Shown here: positions 9,504 to 21,341 of the stretch, one piece after another | How positions within the stretch are numbered: the stretch's first letter is position 1 | How the letters are laid out: the number at the start of each line of letters is the position of its first letter | Assembly: GCA_963920635.1 (NCBI GenBank) | Contig: OY987298.1 | Coordinates: forward strand, 4,683,691 to 4,747,690 | Length of the DNA stretch: 64,000 nt | Source of the DNA: Pseudeuparius sepicola | Taxonomy: Eukaryota > Arthropoda > Insecta > Coleoptera > Anthribidae | Direction: 5' to 3' | Position numbers and translations under genes: made by a program | Notes under the pieces: generated by a model | Seen by the model: the letters and a program-made list of their open reading frames with translations, nothing else | Database searches by the model: none | What the model was told of the DNA's origin: nothing

Positions 9504-10844
9504 CAGGGCCGTATTTAGAATTTAGTGAAGGGATAGTGTAGGTCTGTACTGCGATATTTTAAATCATTCATTGATAAACACAAAACAAATCATACATACT
9601 GGAATGACGATTGGAACAGGCAAAAATGTTAATTGGATTTTGAAGGAATGTTTTTAATTTAAGGTAGTTAGATAACTGAAATATTTAGTAGGTATGGAAA
9701 GGCGATTTTTCTTAACTTATTCCAAAAATTTAATATTTTATTGATCTTAACATTTGATGACTGCCCGAGCAATATTTTTTTGAATACAAATGAAAAACAA
9801 AACATAGGTATTGTATGTATTAGACTATTGTCTTCATCGGATTAATTAAATATACCTACCCAGTTCTAAAACAGTTTCGTTTTTGTCTCCTTCATTAAAA
9901 TCAGTAGGTACCTACGACTATGTGAAAAAACTTGGACATTTGTATGCGAATAGATATACTTAGTAAAAAAATATATATTTTCCATAAAATAAACTTTATT
10001 GATGTTTCCATATAATAAGCTTATTTTTTTTGCACATTTTCAATTTCTGTCTATAATTTTTAATGCTATTACGTACTACGTACTATATTACAGGCGTGTT
10101 TGTCGTTATTGTGTACTTTAGAAGGGTGCCTAACTTCTGGATAAAAAAAAACTAAGCGCAATAATTAGTATTCATAGGTACATAGGTATGAACACAGGTA
10201 AACAGAGTAAACCCACACTGGTAACAATAACGTATGGCCTGTTTCCTGTTTATGCAGACAGGATTTATGATTTAATTTAACCCTTATTATGTATTCTATT
10301 TATCCACATTTGCTTCATGTAAAATTTAGCCCAAAAAATATTTTTTTGATTTGAAAGGTTTTTTTGTTGTTTTTGTGCCTTTTTGTCTTAAATTACATGC
10401 AAGTTCGATAATTTTATTTACGAATGACTTGAGATATTAACTTATTCTTAAGTGAAATCGCGTGAACTACACCATGCATTTTCAGTGTTTTAACTTACGA
10501 TTTTTAAATTAAATCCTTAAATTAAGTCTGCCTTTAGATGCTTAGGTGGAAGGTTATGATAATACAGTAAATTGCACCTGAACAGCAACTAATTCAAAGA
10601 GATTTCACAATTAATTATCTACCAATGCTCTTTTGGAAAGGAGAAAAAAAAACCCTGCAGTTGTAACTTTTGTTCACCCACGCAGCCTTTCGCTGTGCAC
10701 ATAACGCCCCCGCTTTTGTCTCACTCATGATCATAAGACAAAACACTGAACAAAACAACACACTCGCAATAAAGAAAACTTCAAATTAACGCCGCCACTG
10801 AAGATCTGTTCGCTCGAAACGCTAAACTGAAAGTGGCGCCTCTG
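9504..10844. other. AT-rich DNA between the GC-rich inverted repeats
   Basis: No reading frame of substance and no RNA signature. TACGTACTACGTACTA at 10072-10087 is a short near-palindromic direct repeat. The contrast with the GC-rich flanks is sharp. Confidence 0.5.
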
Positions 10845-10950
10845 TCTAAACAAAAAACATGGCTGATATAGGCTGCGCCGCCCAGATGCGCAGGCTAGCT
10901 CCGCCCCCTTGAGTTTAAATTCTCCCCTTCCTTGTTCTCCGACAGTAGGT
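10845..10950 (-). repeat. GC-rich ~100-bp inverted repeat, right copy
   Basis: Inverted, diverged partner of 9405-9503. It runs directly into a longer GC-rich block on its right side, which the left copy lacks or has lost to divergence. Confidence 0.6.
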
Positions 10951-11330
10951 ACAAAGTAGGGTGTTGATTCTTCCACTCAAAGATGCCTCCAACAGCAGTA
11001 TCTGGCCCATGGCAGGGGTAACGGCTGTCTGTGGACCGACGCGACCGATACAGTACGTGGAAGTGACCGGGGCGCGAGCTGCGCCCTTGACCCGATAGCG
11101 CGGTGCCGCTGCTGACCCACTGACGACTTCAACAGTGCCCAGGGGCGCTGTCGTCTGCCCCTCGGAGCCCGACCTGGACAAGGAGGCTAATAAGCGGGAT
11201 CCGTTGCCAGGCCCGACCACCGAGGGTGGTCAGTGATCGAGTAGCTGCTATTAAGCGGGATCTACTGATGCCCAGCTTGTGGCTGGCGCCGAATTTATAC
11301 TAGCCGATTTTGCCGAATCGGCGATTGGAC
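10951..11330. other. GC-rich block of unknown origin
   Basis: This block is far richer in C and G than its surroundings and carries a 101-codon open frame on the minus strand (10915-11220) without a recognisable domain. GACCACCGAGGGTGGTC at 11214-11230 is a perfect 7-bp-stem hairpin. AAGCGGGATC occurs at about 11192 and again at about 11253. The texture resembles the 5' region of a retroelement or a CpG-rich exon. I cannot assign it. Confidence 0.4.
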
Positions 11331-11855
11331 TTCGATCTATCTAGTGTTCATCTTATTGGACAATCCTTGTTTGTTTTATTATTGATTGACCCCTGTAGGG
11401 GAATGCGGGGCAATATGGGGTACCGGGGTATAACGGGGTACGAGTATTTTTACTAGATACAGCCTAACTGAAGCAGCCAAATTTCAAATATTACATGTCC
11501 CCCTTCCACCTCTTTTCGATGCAAGACCACGCCCCCGGTCAAGTCAATTCAGTGAGTACATAGCTATTGTTGGGAGTACAACAGCTCCCGTGTTTTAAAA
11601 CTTGTGTTTACGTTTTTCTAAGATAAATACAGTTTTTATACGATTTTAGATGTGAGTTTTATTGCTTAATTAAACCTATTATTAAGTATGATTAATCTAA
11701 ATCATTTTATCGAAAAATAATTGTCGTTGTAAATTTTATTTATATTTTATTGTAAAACGCGCGTCGGGGCATAATGGGGTATTATAGATGGGGCAAAATG
11801 GGGTACCCCGGGTACCAGGGTACCGTACCCGGATGTCCTATTGAAATACCTACAA

Positions 11856-11886
11856 GCGTTGAGTGAATTATTCCTTTACTCAACGC
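11856..11886. mobile_element. 31-bp hairpin micro-element with TACAA duplication
   Basis: GCGTTGAGT, a 13-base loop, and ACTCAACGC form a perfect 9-bp stem (10 bp including the flanking A/T). TACAA lies on each side (11851-11855 and 11887-11891). The same tip ends the 2.0-kb element at 18658-20690. It therefore looks like an extreme internal deletion of that family that still inserted, or a footprint. Confidence 0.55.
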
Positions 11887-11888
11887 TA

Positions 11889-13252
11889 CAAGGCAATTTA
11901 GTTTTATTCTTGGAAACTTCAACAGTTGATAGAAAATCATAAAATATTACAATTTTGTGAATAACTTTTATTACACAGCCGCCTCGTTTTCGAAATACAG
12001 GATGTTTAAATTGTCAAAAATTTTAACGTTTTATTTTTTATTTTTCCAACCGTTAAAGATAATTAAACGAAATTTTGTACACAACATGCATTGATCCAGT
12101 GTCACAAAATACGGCAATACCAAGTTCCCAATGTAGCCAGTGGCGGAGATATGGGTATACAATACCCTTGAATATTATTCATTATTCTAAGCAAAAACTG
12201 TCTCTTGACTTTTTTTGTATCTGCCGATGTTCTGTGGGAAAATTAATTTATCTTTTATTGCTTTTATGGAATGCAAAAAATAATTTATTTAATTTGAAAA
12301 AAATTTCATTTTAGATTTCTCTTCGGCGAGTACCTACTGCACAAAAATGTAAATTTAGGTACCGTGAAACTATGGCAGATACAAAAAATGCCAAGAGACG
12401 GTTTTTGCTTAGAAGAAAAAAAGCTCTACAGGGCCGTGTCAGTATTTTTCTTGACAAAACAAATGTAGTGTATCTCCACCACCGGCTATATTTTGGGAAC
12501 TTGGTACTATCACATTTTGTGACACTTGATAATAATAATAATATATGTTTATTTAGCTTAGCTTGTACACAGCAACTACAGACATAAATCGAAATTAAAT
12601 TTACTAATAAACATAGAAAAGCTCATAGAAGCAGTATATAACTGCTTGTAGGTGAGGATCAAGTTAATTTAAATTATACTAACATTACCTTAACTTAAAT
12701 ATACAATATGTAGTGAAGTATGAATTGTGAATTATGAAGAACATATAGAAAATGATAAGATTATTCATTATTGTTACTGGAAGGTGAAAAAATTTAAAAA
12801 TTTTAAAAAATTTCAACTTTTTATCAACCCAAACATAAGCATACGAGACGATGAAGCAGACAACAAATGAGCAGATAAATCCACAGAGGTGTATCCTGTA
12901 CGTGGATAGAATCTTAAAAATATTTATGTTGGGCTTCTGAATCTGGCAAGGACGCCAAAATACTATACAATGAATAATAAGACAATACTTTACACTAAGA
13001 ACATACCCTATAGTATAATTATTTCAAATTAACACCAACAAGCCTGTGAAAATATGTTCTATCAATGCATGTACCAAATTTCGTTTAAATACCTTTAACA
13101 GTTGGAAAAATAAAAATAAAATGTTAAAATTTTTGAGAATTCAAACATCCTGTATCTCAGCGGCTGTAGATAAAAAGTTGTGTCACAAAATAATATTTTT
13201 GATTTTACATCACTCCTGTTGAAGTGTTCCAGAATAAAACTGAATCAACCTG
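11889..13252. mobile_element. Foldback MITE, split by an insertion
   Basis: The left arm (CAAGGCAATTTAGTTTTATTC, then a run to AACTTGGTATTGCCG near 12110-12135) is repeated inverted on the right. Part is at 12475-12527 and the rest at 13061-13252, which ends GAATCAACCTG. The interruption between these right-arm parts is a later insertion. A related terminus is at 21342. The left tip coincides with the 31-bp micro-element, so the original first bases may begin at 11853. The right TA duplication has become AA. Confidence 0.7.
12528..13060. mobile_element. ~530-bp insertion inside the foldback MITE
   Basis: The right arm of the MITE breaks after TTTTGTGACACTT (12527) and resumes at ATCAATGCATG (13061). 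The insert begins with (AAT)n, typical of the tail of a SINE or LINE inserted in reverse. No A/B boxes or coding frame were recognised, and a target duplication is not obvious. Confidence 0.5.
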
Positions 13253-13849
13253 AATATTGTTTAATTTTTTTAGATGGCGAAACGATATAAACGAAAAACT
13301 AACATTTTCATGTTTTTACGTTTTTATTTATTTATTTTTTAATTTAAAGATTACTGTTTGCTTAATAAAACATTTTGGAGAAACGCCTTTTTAATTCACC
13401 AAAAACTCACTATTTTAAAGCATTATTGTACTACCCCATTTTACCCCTCTTGTTACCCCATTATACCAGGCATACGGGGCAAAGCGCAATTTTCATAAAA
13501 GTCCAAAAAGTTAAAACTCAGTTACTGATTCCGTTATACAAAATGTTGCTAATGTTACTAAACATATCTAACTACCTGTAAATATAAATATATAATTATT
13601 TCATTTATATATCCCAGAAATATGGGGCTATGAAATTAAGTACCCCATATTGCCCCGCATTCCCCTATTTATAAATTTCTATAATGTTATCTTTATTCTT
13701 GTTATGATTTAGTAGAAATGAATTTAAATGGTTTGGTCATCGGTCCACAGATGTCACTTTGTCGACAATATCTGCTCTTCTGGAGCATTGAAAAAGGTTC
13801 CGTTCATACACAAAATGGCATAATATCCGTGGCGTAATTACAGTTCTTT

Positions 13850-14110
13850 TCGCCGCCCACTCAGACGAGCAGTTTCCCTTCGAAATAAAACACCCAAAAA
13901 ACGAAATTGTAATTTGGCGGGCAAAGCGACCGCCCGGCGGAAATCGCGTGCCAGTCCCGCCGACGTCAGTCGCAGGCATTTTTTGTACCGGTCTCGCCCG
14001 TTTGTCGCATTCGCGGTATATACATCGCTGAACGCGCGCTTCTGACGAACGCGCACATCGGATTTCATTCTGTCCGCATCGCATTTTTCCCGGACCGGAT
14101 TTCCACATGT
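13850..14110. promoter_or_regulatory. CpG-rich block, possible promoter
   Basis: This stretch is dense in CG dinucleotides in an AT-rich setting and contains GGTATATAC at about 14014-14022. A 123-codon open frame on the minus strand spans it but shows no known motif, so I do not call it a gene. It could be a promoter, a GC-rich exon or a repeat fragment. Confidence 0.3.
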
Positions 14111-15683
14111 CGTTTTGTACGTAGCTCTTTCAACTACCGCAACTTAGCACAATAATACATATTATACACGTAGGCATTTTCATCAAGGAGAGAACATTGT
14201 CAAGCAACAGCCTTTTGTGTTCGCTATGTTACAAATAGATAGCTCCGTATGTGAAATAATTTTTTGCATATTTTTCCATAACTTTTATATAATTTTCCAC
14301 CGAATTTACATCTCCAGTATCTCATCCTATGGAGCCGTCATAGCAACTGAAACGATATAAAAATATATAGAAAAGTCACGCATCAGCAAGACTATGGCGA
14401 TACTCGCCCCACAAACTAGCTAGGAGGCCCGGGTGCTCTAAGAACGAAAACGATTATATAGGTAGGATCCGGACCATATATCTAGAGATTTACAATGTTA
14501 ATATAATTAGTTTAAATATTTTTCTGTTAATTTTTTACAAGCAGTGCGTGTACTCTGGCGCACTTATTGAGGAACTGTCCCTGGGAGGTCCAAGGCCGTT
14601 TTCTCTTTTCTAAATTAAAGTTTCAATACGCCTATATCCAACTTGAACGTCTTAGTGTTTCTTGCTTCGGATACCTTCTCCAATTTTCCCGATATTGATT
14701 TGCAAAGGAAGGGTGAGGGAAGAATGGATAATCTCATTTTAATTAATTAAACTTTTGTCCGATGTATTTCGCAAAAAACAGCTTGTTCTCTTCCTAAATC
14801 GTCTTCGGCCCTCAGAAACTCTAGCTGCATTTAACTAAAAGCTTTATCTTTTTGGTAAGCTAGTAGCCTTCATGTTGGATGTAGGTATTTTTTTTGTTCA
14901 TATTTCAGGTAAATTGTATAAGAGAAAGTAGATCCTTATTGTTATACATTTTAAAATTAGATAGTAAAGCGCAAAAAACGAAATGCAACATATAGAGGGT
15001 GTCTACTTATAAAAATTTTGCCGTGTTTACGTACGCTATTTTCGCCCATGTCCGACATTTGGCGCGCGCCGACGTACTCTCTCTTCTCTAATTTATTACT
15101 CTCTACTCTACTTTCGCCTATGGAAAAATATTATTATTACAATGAATGGGACATTTAAAGTCACCTCAATATATTTTTCGTATGGGAGACGTGTAAAATT
15201 TTGGCAATCTCCGTCTACTGTTCATATAATTCAGTCAAAACGTAGTCTGCTTAATAAAGGCGTTTTCACCCAATAACTTTATTTCTTCTTATATTTACGT
15301 TTATAACTTTTTTAATCAAAATGCACATGATAGCGCCATTTTGTAACTACTACTGTCAACACACTTTTGCAAATATTGTGAAACACCACATAACAGTTCT
15401 GCTATAGCAATATAAGCCTCCCCCACCGAACAGTTGAACTGTGGTTGCAGTTGACTGCTGTTTGAAACAGCATACATTATGAATGGTCAACCGTCGACGA
15501 TTTCGTCATTTACTTGTCTCTTTTCGGCTTCAGAGCGGGCGCGTATGCTGTTGTTTGTCTCTGTCTCACTTGCAATGCATTTATCCTTGAGGATTGCCAT
15601 ATATAATAACCCGTGAGGTCAATTTAAAATACGGCCAGGCGGCTGCGGATAGGAATGAATTATTATTATCTTGACTATACATT
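14111..15683. other. Intergenic DNA, nothing recognised
   Basis: No conserved frame, RNA gene or paired repeat ends found. A CpG-containing patch near 15055-15080 is too short to interpret. Confidence 0.5.
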
Positions 15684-16370
15684 ATAGTCCCCCTTACGGC
15701 AGAATGCGGGCAACGTAAGGGGGGAAGAACTCGCAAATATTATAGAATTAGTCACAGTTCAGGGGCGTAGCTCAATTTTGTGTAACTCACAATTTATTGT
15801 TAATATTATTCTTAACGGTGATGCCTTAGATTATGGAGGAAGGCAAATCCTTATAACAATGGCAATTATTTCTCGTGCTTGAGAATGCAACGTTCTTCCC
15901 TGTTTACTCATTTTGCACACGTTAACTCCCGAACATACGAAACGTCACTGAGCTCTCTGCGCCGCCGGCGGCCAAGCTTGCATTGTGAGCGCTGTGTGGT
16001 AGCCCAAATACGCAGTAACTTTACGTACTATAGAAACAGGCACAAAACGGGTTGGCTAACTGGTTTTGTCAGCCGACTCCTTCGCAGAAGTGCTGTGTTG
16101 TCGTATTTCAAAGGCGATGGTAGACGCGACGATGTTGAAAAAAAATATAATAGGTGTTTTATCACACCGCGGCATTAAAAATAAATGATAAACAAAAATT
16201 GGTAAGTGGTCCCGTGATGCGAGCTTTATTTTTTCGGTATAACAGAGTTCAGAAATTCGGCTTCAATGTGATAAAACTTGTATTCGCCAATAAATAACTA
16301 CTACTCGTATAGGAAATCTTGCAACGCTGCCCGCATTCTTTAGACACGTTTTCTTTCGTGCTTTGGACTA
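15684..16370 (+). mobile_element. ~0.69-kb element, copy 1 (inverted partner at 26037)
   Basis: The unit is bounded by TATAGTCC at the left and GGACTATA at the right, an 8-bp inverted terminal pair. The whole unit recurs inverted at 26037-26763 with scattered substitutions and indels. A 99-codon frame at 15879-16178 is broken in the other copy and has no recognisable motif, so the element is treated as non-coding and non-autonomous. The superfamily is not assigned. Confidence 0.75.
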
Positions 16371-16710
16371 TAGTAATATTTGGGGAGGTTTTTCATGAAC
16401 AAATTTGAAATAAATTAGGTGGGTCATTCACCAAATAACCTTATGGAGAAGCCGCGTCTGCTTAATAGAATTTTGACGTGAAAGCTACACACTTTTCTAA
16501 AAAAGTAGGAAAATGTACAGGATAATTCCTTTACTTTACTTGAATAACTTAATAATATTGCGACGCTTCTTTCAACATGGATCGTGAAACCATTTTAAAA
16601 AGCAATTGCCTAAAACCTTATGAGTCCTTGCATGCATTAAAAGTTGTATAAAACTGATGGAAAAGTTGTAAAAAAAGTTAAATTTAACCATTTCAAATAC
16701 CTTATTAATG
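16371..16710. other. Spacer between elements
   Basis: No gene seen. It contains TCTGCTTAATA at 16457, which also occurs near 15247, suggesting an old shared repeat fragment. Confidence 0.4.
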
Positions 16711-18165
16711 GTAGGGGAGCCCAAGAAGGGATTTTGGGATTTACTCAAGCGCGACAGATTAACATATGGGGGATACCTTTCACCCTGTTGAGTACCTCCA
16801 CCATATCTAAGCCCTCTATACAGGGCCGCGCGTGTAGGGCAGCCGATCAGAATAGTAAAAAAAATCGATAGGTGGATATACAAGAGCGCGTCAGATGGGC
16901 TAATTACATGCTGAAAAGTGTGTATTTCAATAATCTGACGATTTGAGCGTGACGTAAGGGGGTGGGAGGGTCACAAACTTGCAAAAAAAACCGTTACCTC
17001 GACTTTCTCGAGCGCGGTCGAATATTTTTTTTACTTTGAAGGAAATAATTCAAGGATGACGGGAAAAATATAATCTGCCGATTTTCACAACCCGAAGTAA
17101 CAAAAGTCGTCGTTAAAGTTTAGCGCGTGCAGCTAGCTGCAGTGAAGCATTTATTTCCCACTACGCGCCTCTCTCTCCCTTTCACTCTTTGATCACAGCA
17201 CTCGTGGTATTATATGCACAGGGTTATTCAAACCCGATGTCCCTGGCCTATTGTGGGCAAACGAAAAGAGAAAAATACACCTGCTTCCGGGGTCTTAAAT
17301 GGGACCAAACGATTACTAAGTTAAGACAAAATTGAGAATATTTGACAAACGACGCTCTGCGTCGAGGCGCCTTTAGAATTTTTTTGTAACGAACGTTCTT
17401 TTTTTATTTGATATTTGGATAGACCTGCTTTTTATCTATAAGTTTTATTTTAGACGTTTTGTCAAATTTTGTTTAGTTTAAGAAGTATAGGCAATACAAT
17501 ATTTAAAAAGTCCACGTTCAACACCCTGTAATAAAGAAAATAAATTATTAAGAGCATATGTTTATAAACAAAATTTCTTAATTTTTAACAGACAACATAT
17601 TTTTCTTAGAAAATGCAAATATTCTTAAAAAAATCATGAAAAATTTTTTTTTTTCAAACCGTCCGATTAAGAAAATCCCTCCAAATAATCGTCAGATTAT
17701 GAATCAGCACGACCAGGACATCAAGCTGAACCGTCTATATGAAAATCTGACGCGCTCGAGTATTTCAAAATGGCGTTTTTTTTGCATTTTCAAAAAGCCG
17801 TCACGAGCTGGCGTCACATCCGAATCGTCAGTCTATTGAATGGGAGCTTCTTTCGGGTTCACTTAACATCCCTTCTGAATATCTGACGCGCTCGAGTAAA
17901 TTTTTTTTCTTCCCATTTTTAACCCTTCCGTACGGCCGCCCCCATCATGCAAACCGGCAGATTAACATACCTACGTCATCGGAGACACGTGGGGCATATA
18001 CACTATCAATATCTGACGCGCTCGAGTATCTCCATGTGACTATTTTTTTGCATTTGTGAAAGCCTGTCGACGCTCCCCCCACCGGTGGAAGGGTATATAT
18101 CATATAGCCTTTTTTTCTTTCTACCATCTAATAGGTCCCCACGACGCTCGAGTGGGCTCCCCTAC
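16711..18165. mobile_element. 1.45-kb DNA transposon with iterated subterminal motif
   Basis: Perfect 12-bp TIRs GTAGGGGAGCCC and GGGCTCCCCTAC close the element. Inside the right end, ATCTGACGCGCTCGAGT is present exactly at 17745, 17881 and 18011, with a partial at 18141-18152. Inside the left end the inverse form appears degenerately at 16743-16759, 16880-16896 and about 17006-17023. The motif thus points outward symmetrically, as transposase-binding subterminal repeats do in hAT- and P-like elements. No transposase is present. AT-rich filler separates the ends. The target duplication is unclear, so the superfamily remains open. Confidence 0.75.
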
Positions 18166-18657
18166 TATAATATCTCTAAAAGTGCATTCATAATAATACC
18201 TACTTTATGTCTCGCAATTGCATGGTTCACTTTGTGTTATGTCGGAATCCCCATAAGGCCGTCATATTCCAGATTTAGCAATACAGACGGGCGCGACCAA
18301 TAATCGACTTTGTTGCGAATTACGCGGACCAGTTTGCAGATACTCGGCCGGCGACGCAGTAAATTCACGAGAGAATTTAAAGCAAAATGCCATACTATGG
18401 GAAATAACATGAATGCGGTACGTTGCGGCCGAAATCAAAACAGGAAGGATTCGTTTCTGGGCAACTATTTCCAATTATAACTTTGAGCCCGAACGGCGTG
18501 TGCGTCGTATGCGAAAATTGTTATTTTATTATTTAAGAAGATAATACCGAGGAAAGCACATTATAATTATTATAACAACAGTGCCAAACAGTTACTTTAA
18601 GCTTCAATTATAAATTTAATTGAAACGGGCCTTATTTGACGAACATTTTAACTGGTG
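18166..18657. other. Spacer, no supported gene
   Basis: Overlapping short frames on both strands at 18085-18474 show no motif. Nothing else recognised. Confidence 0.4.
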
Positions 18658-20690
18658 GCGTTGAGTGAACAATTCACATAAACAGGAACAACACTGCCCT
18701 GCTTATTAGAAACGCGGTATCTGCAAAAATATCTGAAATCGTCTTTTCTGTATCATTGGGTTCACATTGGACTTATCTCTTTCCATGCTACTTATAAAAG
18801 CGGTATCTGCAATATTAACAGTGAAATAATAAATGTTTTATATGCCGTATGTGCTAAATGCAAAGGTTTACTTAATGAAAATGCCGTATATTCATTTTGC
18901 TTAGCAAAAAAGCGGTACCTGCATATGAGACACTTGCAATTACCGCATTTTGTCTAAGCATACTGCACGTGCCGCTTTTTGTCTTAGCTTTGCCTGTTAA
19001 TTCCCGCCCTATATTGTACACTCATTAGTCGTAAATGATTCGTTGGGTGAGGTAGAAGAGGAGTTCAACTAAACGGTACGGGGAAGAGCGGGGTGGTGCG
19101 AGGGTATGTAGAGGAAGCTGTTGATTTGAGAAGCCGTACCACAGAGTAAAATTTGGCGCAACGTTGCCGCACTTACTCGAAATTCTTGATTTTTTTGCTC
19201 ATTTCTCATGCCTAGTTGACCGATTTGGGCCGCGCATGTACAGGGTGTCCAGATTTGGTTGTAAATGCGGGGTATCTCGGTTATTTGTAGAGATAGGGAG
19301 TTGCGGTTTTCGCGAATTGTTGCTACTTTTTTGTGAAACCAAAGATACCGTAAACAGATTTTTCATAGGCACCTTCGTTTTTAAGATACAGGGCGAAATT
19401 GAAAATTTGCGCTTTTGGGCATACCTCGTATCTTGGGAACGGTTAATGATATTGAAATGGAAAAAACTGTATCTTATAGACATTTTCATGTAGAATTCAG
19501 TGCCGTATTCAGTTTTTTACTAAAATTGATAGTGTTCGATATATGGACCAAACTTAGATTTTTTACATATAACACCCTGTATATTTTCTACTAGTTATAT
19601 TCAGATTGTCGAAAGCTTTACAAAAATAATAACACTATGTAGTTATTATCTATATTAGGTTCTAAAAATAACCGAGATACCCCGCATTTACAACCACACC
19701 CTGTACATATACAATGATATAAATGTATCCTACTAAGAACAATAGTAATTATCGAAAATGTAACGCATCTCGTTATGTTCAGCGATAGTAAAAAGAATGA
19801 GTACAGAACTTCTTTTCTCGAAGATAAAACAACAACATTGGATTTTCTTATGAAAAAGCAATGAAGAAAAGTGACCTACTTAAGAATGTTCCGTGCCTCG
19901 ATAGAAAGAATAAAATTGTGTGCTACCACAAAATCAGCAAATATTTTGGGAAAACCTGCCCTGTACTTTTGATGTATAAATAAAGATTGCAAAGAATACT
20001 TTGTTCCTATTATTTGCCTAGATGCCATTCTTGAAAAAATTGATTTAATATAAGATATATTATTGTTATAAATATAGAGGATAAATCACGCCTCTATTAC
20101 TTGTAATAATGGAAACGTTCGTGACAAGTAGGCCTAAGTATTACGTCATAGTAAATTCTTCTATGGTATTACCTACTCGTATTACACCTAGCTTGTGCCT
20201 GAAATGCCATGAACGTTTCCATTATTATATATTGTTATGAGTAGGTATGTAGATACTGCATTTTGCTTAAAAAAGGTCGCAACTCAATTGGTATGTTTAC
20301 GAAGTAAATCCGCGGTATCTGACTTTTTAGCAAAAAAATTAAATATACGTTTTTTACGACATCTACAGTATAATTCTGATATTAGTTAGTTCACACAAAC
20401 ACAGTTTTTGTTAGCGAAAAAGTATTAGTTTCCAAGATATTAACCAAAAACTTTAACGTCCGATTTCTCATTTTAGCGCGGTACGTAGATACTGCGTTTC
20501 TAACAAGCACGGCAGAACAGCTGTCAAATCCGACAGTTATTTTCTCGCGAAAAACGCATGTGTGATTCAAGAACAATAATTTTCAACAATATAAATGGCA
20601 TTGTTGACTAATGTTTTCTGACCACTGCTGCATTTTTCAAGAATTTATTTGACAGTCGTTGGTCCTCTGTCCAAATATTTCACTCAACGC
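18658..20690. mobile_element. 2.0-kb DNA transposon with 5-bp TSDs and internal motif
   Basis: Left tip GCGTTGAGTGAA and right tip TTTCACTCAACGC are inverted. The flanks TGGTG (18653-18657) and TGATG (20691-20695) match at 4 of 5 positions, as a slightly decayed 5-bp duplication. A second inverted block, CTTATTAGAAACGCGGTATCTGC near 18703-18725 and its inverse near 20480-20505, lies inside. The word GCGGTATCTGC or GCGGTACCTGC recurs at about 18715, 18801 and 18911, and related inverted words occur near 20250 and 20485. No transposase remains. A 463-bp MITE is nested inside. Confidence 0.7.
19241..19703. mobile_element. 463-bp MITE nested in the 2.0-kb element
   Basis: The left end CAGGGTGTCCAGATTTGGTTG and the right end CAACCACACCCTG flank inverted arms that share GTAAATGCGGGGTATCTCGG. 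TA is duplicated at 19239-19240 and 19704-19705. Overlapping open frames of ~100 codons on both strands are incidental. It inserted after the host element, since it interrupts it. Confidence 0.85.
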
Positions 20691-20745
20691 TGATGGTAAA
20701 TGTTATCAATCCCAGATGCACGCCTATGAAGCTATTTACCACATA

Positions 20746-21110
20746 CAGGGTGAGTTTTTTTTTTTGAGTACGGGGATCTCGGAAACTGGGTTAAATGAGG
20801 AAAGATTTATTGCAGTTTTGTTTTTCTAATCCATCTAGTTTCGTTGTTTCTGATTTTAGATAAAAAGTGTAAAGACCAGAGTTGGGGGGAATTGTATCCC
20901 CAATGCGGTTATCAGGTCCTACTTTCCGTGAGATTCGCCATTTTTGAGATCTGACAATAATTCTTGTTTTTTTTTAATGGAAACCACAGTTATTTCCGTT
21001 ATTTTTCTGAATAAGCATATCCAGTACCTATTATGTCGTTGAAAAGCTCTAAAAACGATTTTTTTTAAAATCTGATACCACAGCGTTAATCAAAACACCA
21101 AAAAATATAT
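20746..21110. mobile_element. Solo arm of the 1300-2823 mariner family
   Basis: TA then CAGGGTGAGTTTTTTT at 20746 is followed by GGATCTCGGAAACT, GGTTAAATG-GGAAAGA and a TTGTTTCTGATT...AAAGTGTAAAGACC block in the same order as the arms of the 1300-2823 element. It lacks about 110 bp present there. It ends in an (AT)n run near 21105-21120 without a matching right arm. Confidence 0.65.
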
Positions 21111-21341
21111 ATATATATAGGGAGTGCCAGTCTGCAGGTTGTCACAATTGAGCAAAATAAGAATTTTAAAAGCATTTGGCAAGTCAAGTGTGCCATGGAA
21201 TCCCCTCAAAACAGTTGAGTGGTCAACAGGACCACTCAAAGTGCAGGTGTGCAAGCAAAGATCCAGTACAAAATATACAGAGTATCTTTTTCTGTGCCAT
21301 CTCAAGTACTGAATTTTTGTGTGTGAAAAATCGAGTATGTA

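Larger units (their letters stand above)
11398..13665. mobile_element. 2.27-kb DNA transposon with 26-bp perfect TIRs
   Basis: The ends GGGGAATGCGGGGCAATATG... and its exact inverse pair over 26 bp (28 with the TA on each side, at 11396-11397 and 13666-13667). Inside each end the words GGGGTA and GGGGCA-ATGGGG recur (11423-11445, 11767-11825, and inverted at 13433-13485), as subterminal repeats. There is no transposase. The TA target and G-rich ends suggest a pogo/Tc1-like non-autonomous element. Its centre is occupied by other insertions, so its original length was shorter. Confidence 0.85.

Noticed and set aside
13737..14108. 123-codon minus-strand ORF in the CpG-rich block
   Set aside because: No domain, signal or conserved motif. 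A second overlapping frame of similar quality exists, consistent with GC-rich sequence having few stops.
15879..16178. 99-codon ORF
   Set aside because: It lies inside the ~0.7-kb element, and the inverted copy at 26.0-26.8 kb does not preserve the frame.
19164..19493. ~100-codon ORFs on both strands
   Set aside because: They lie inside a 463-bp MITE with TIRs and TA duplication, and the opposing frames are incidental.
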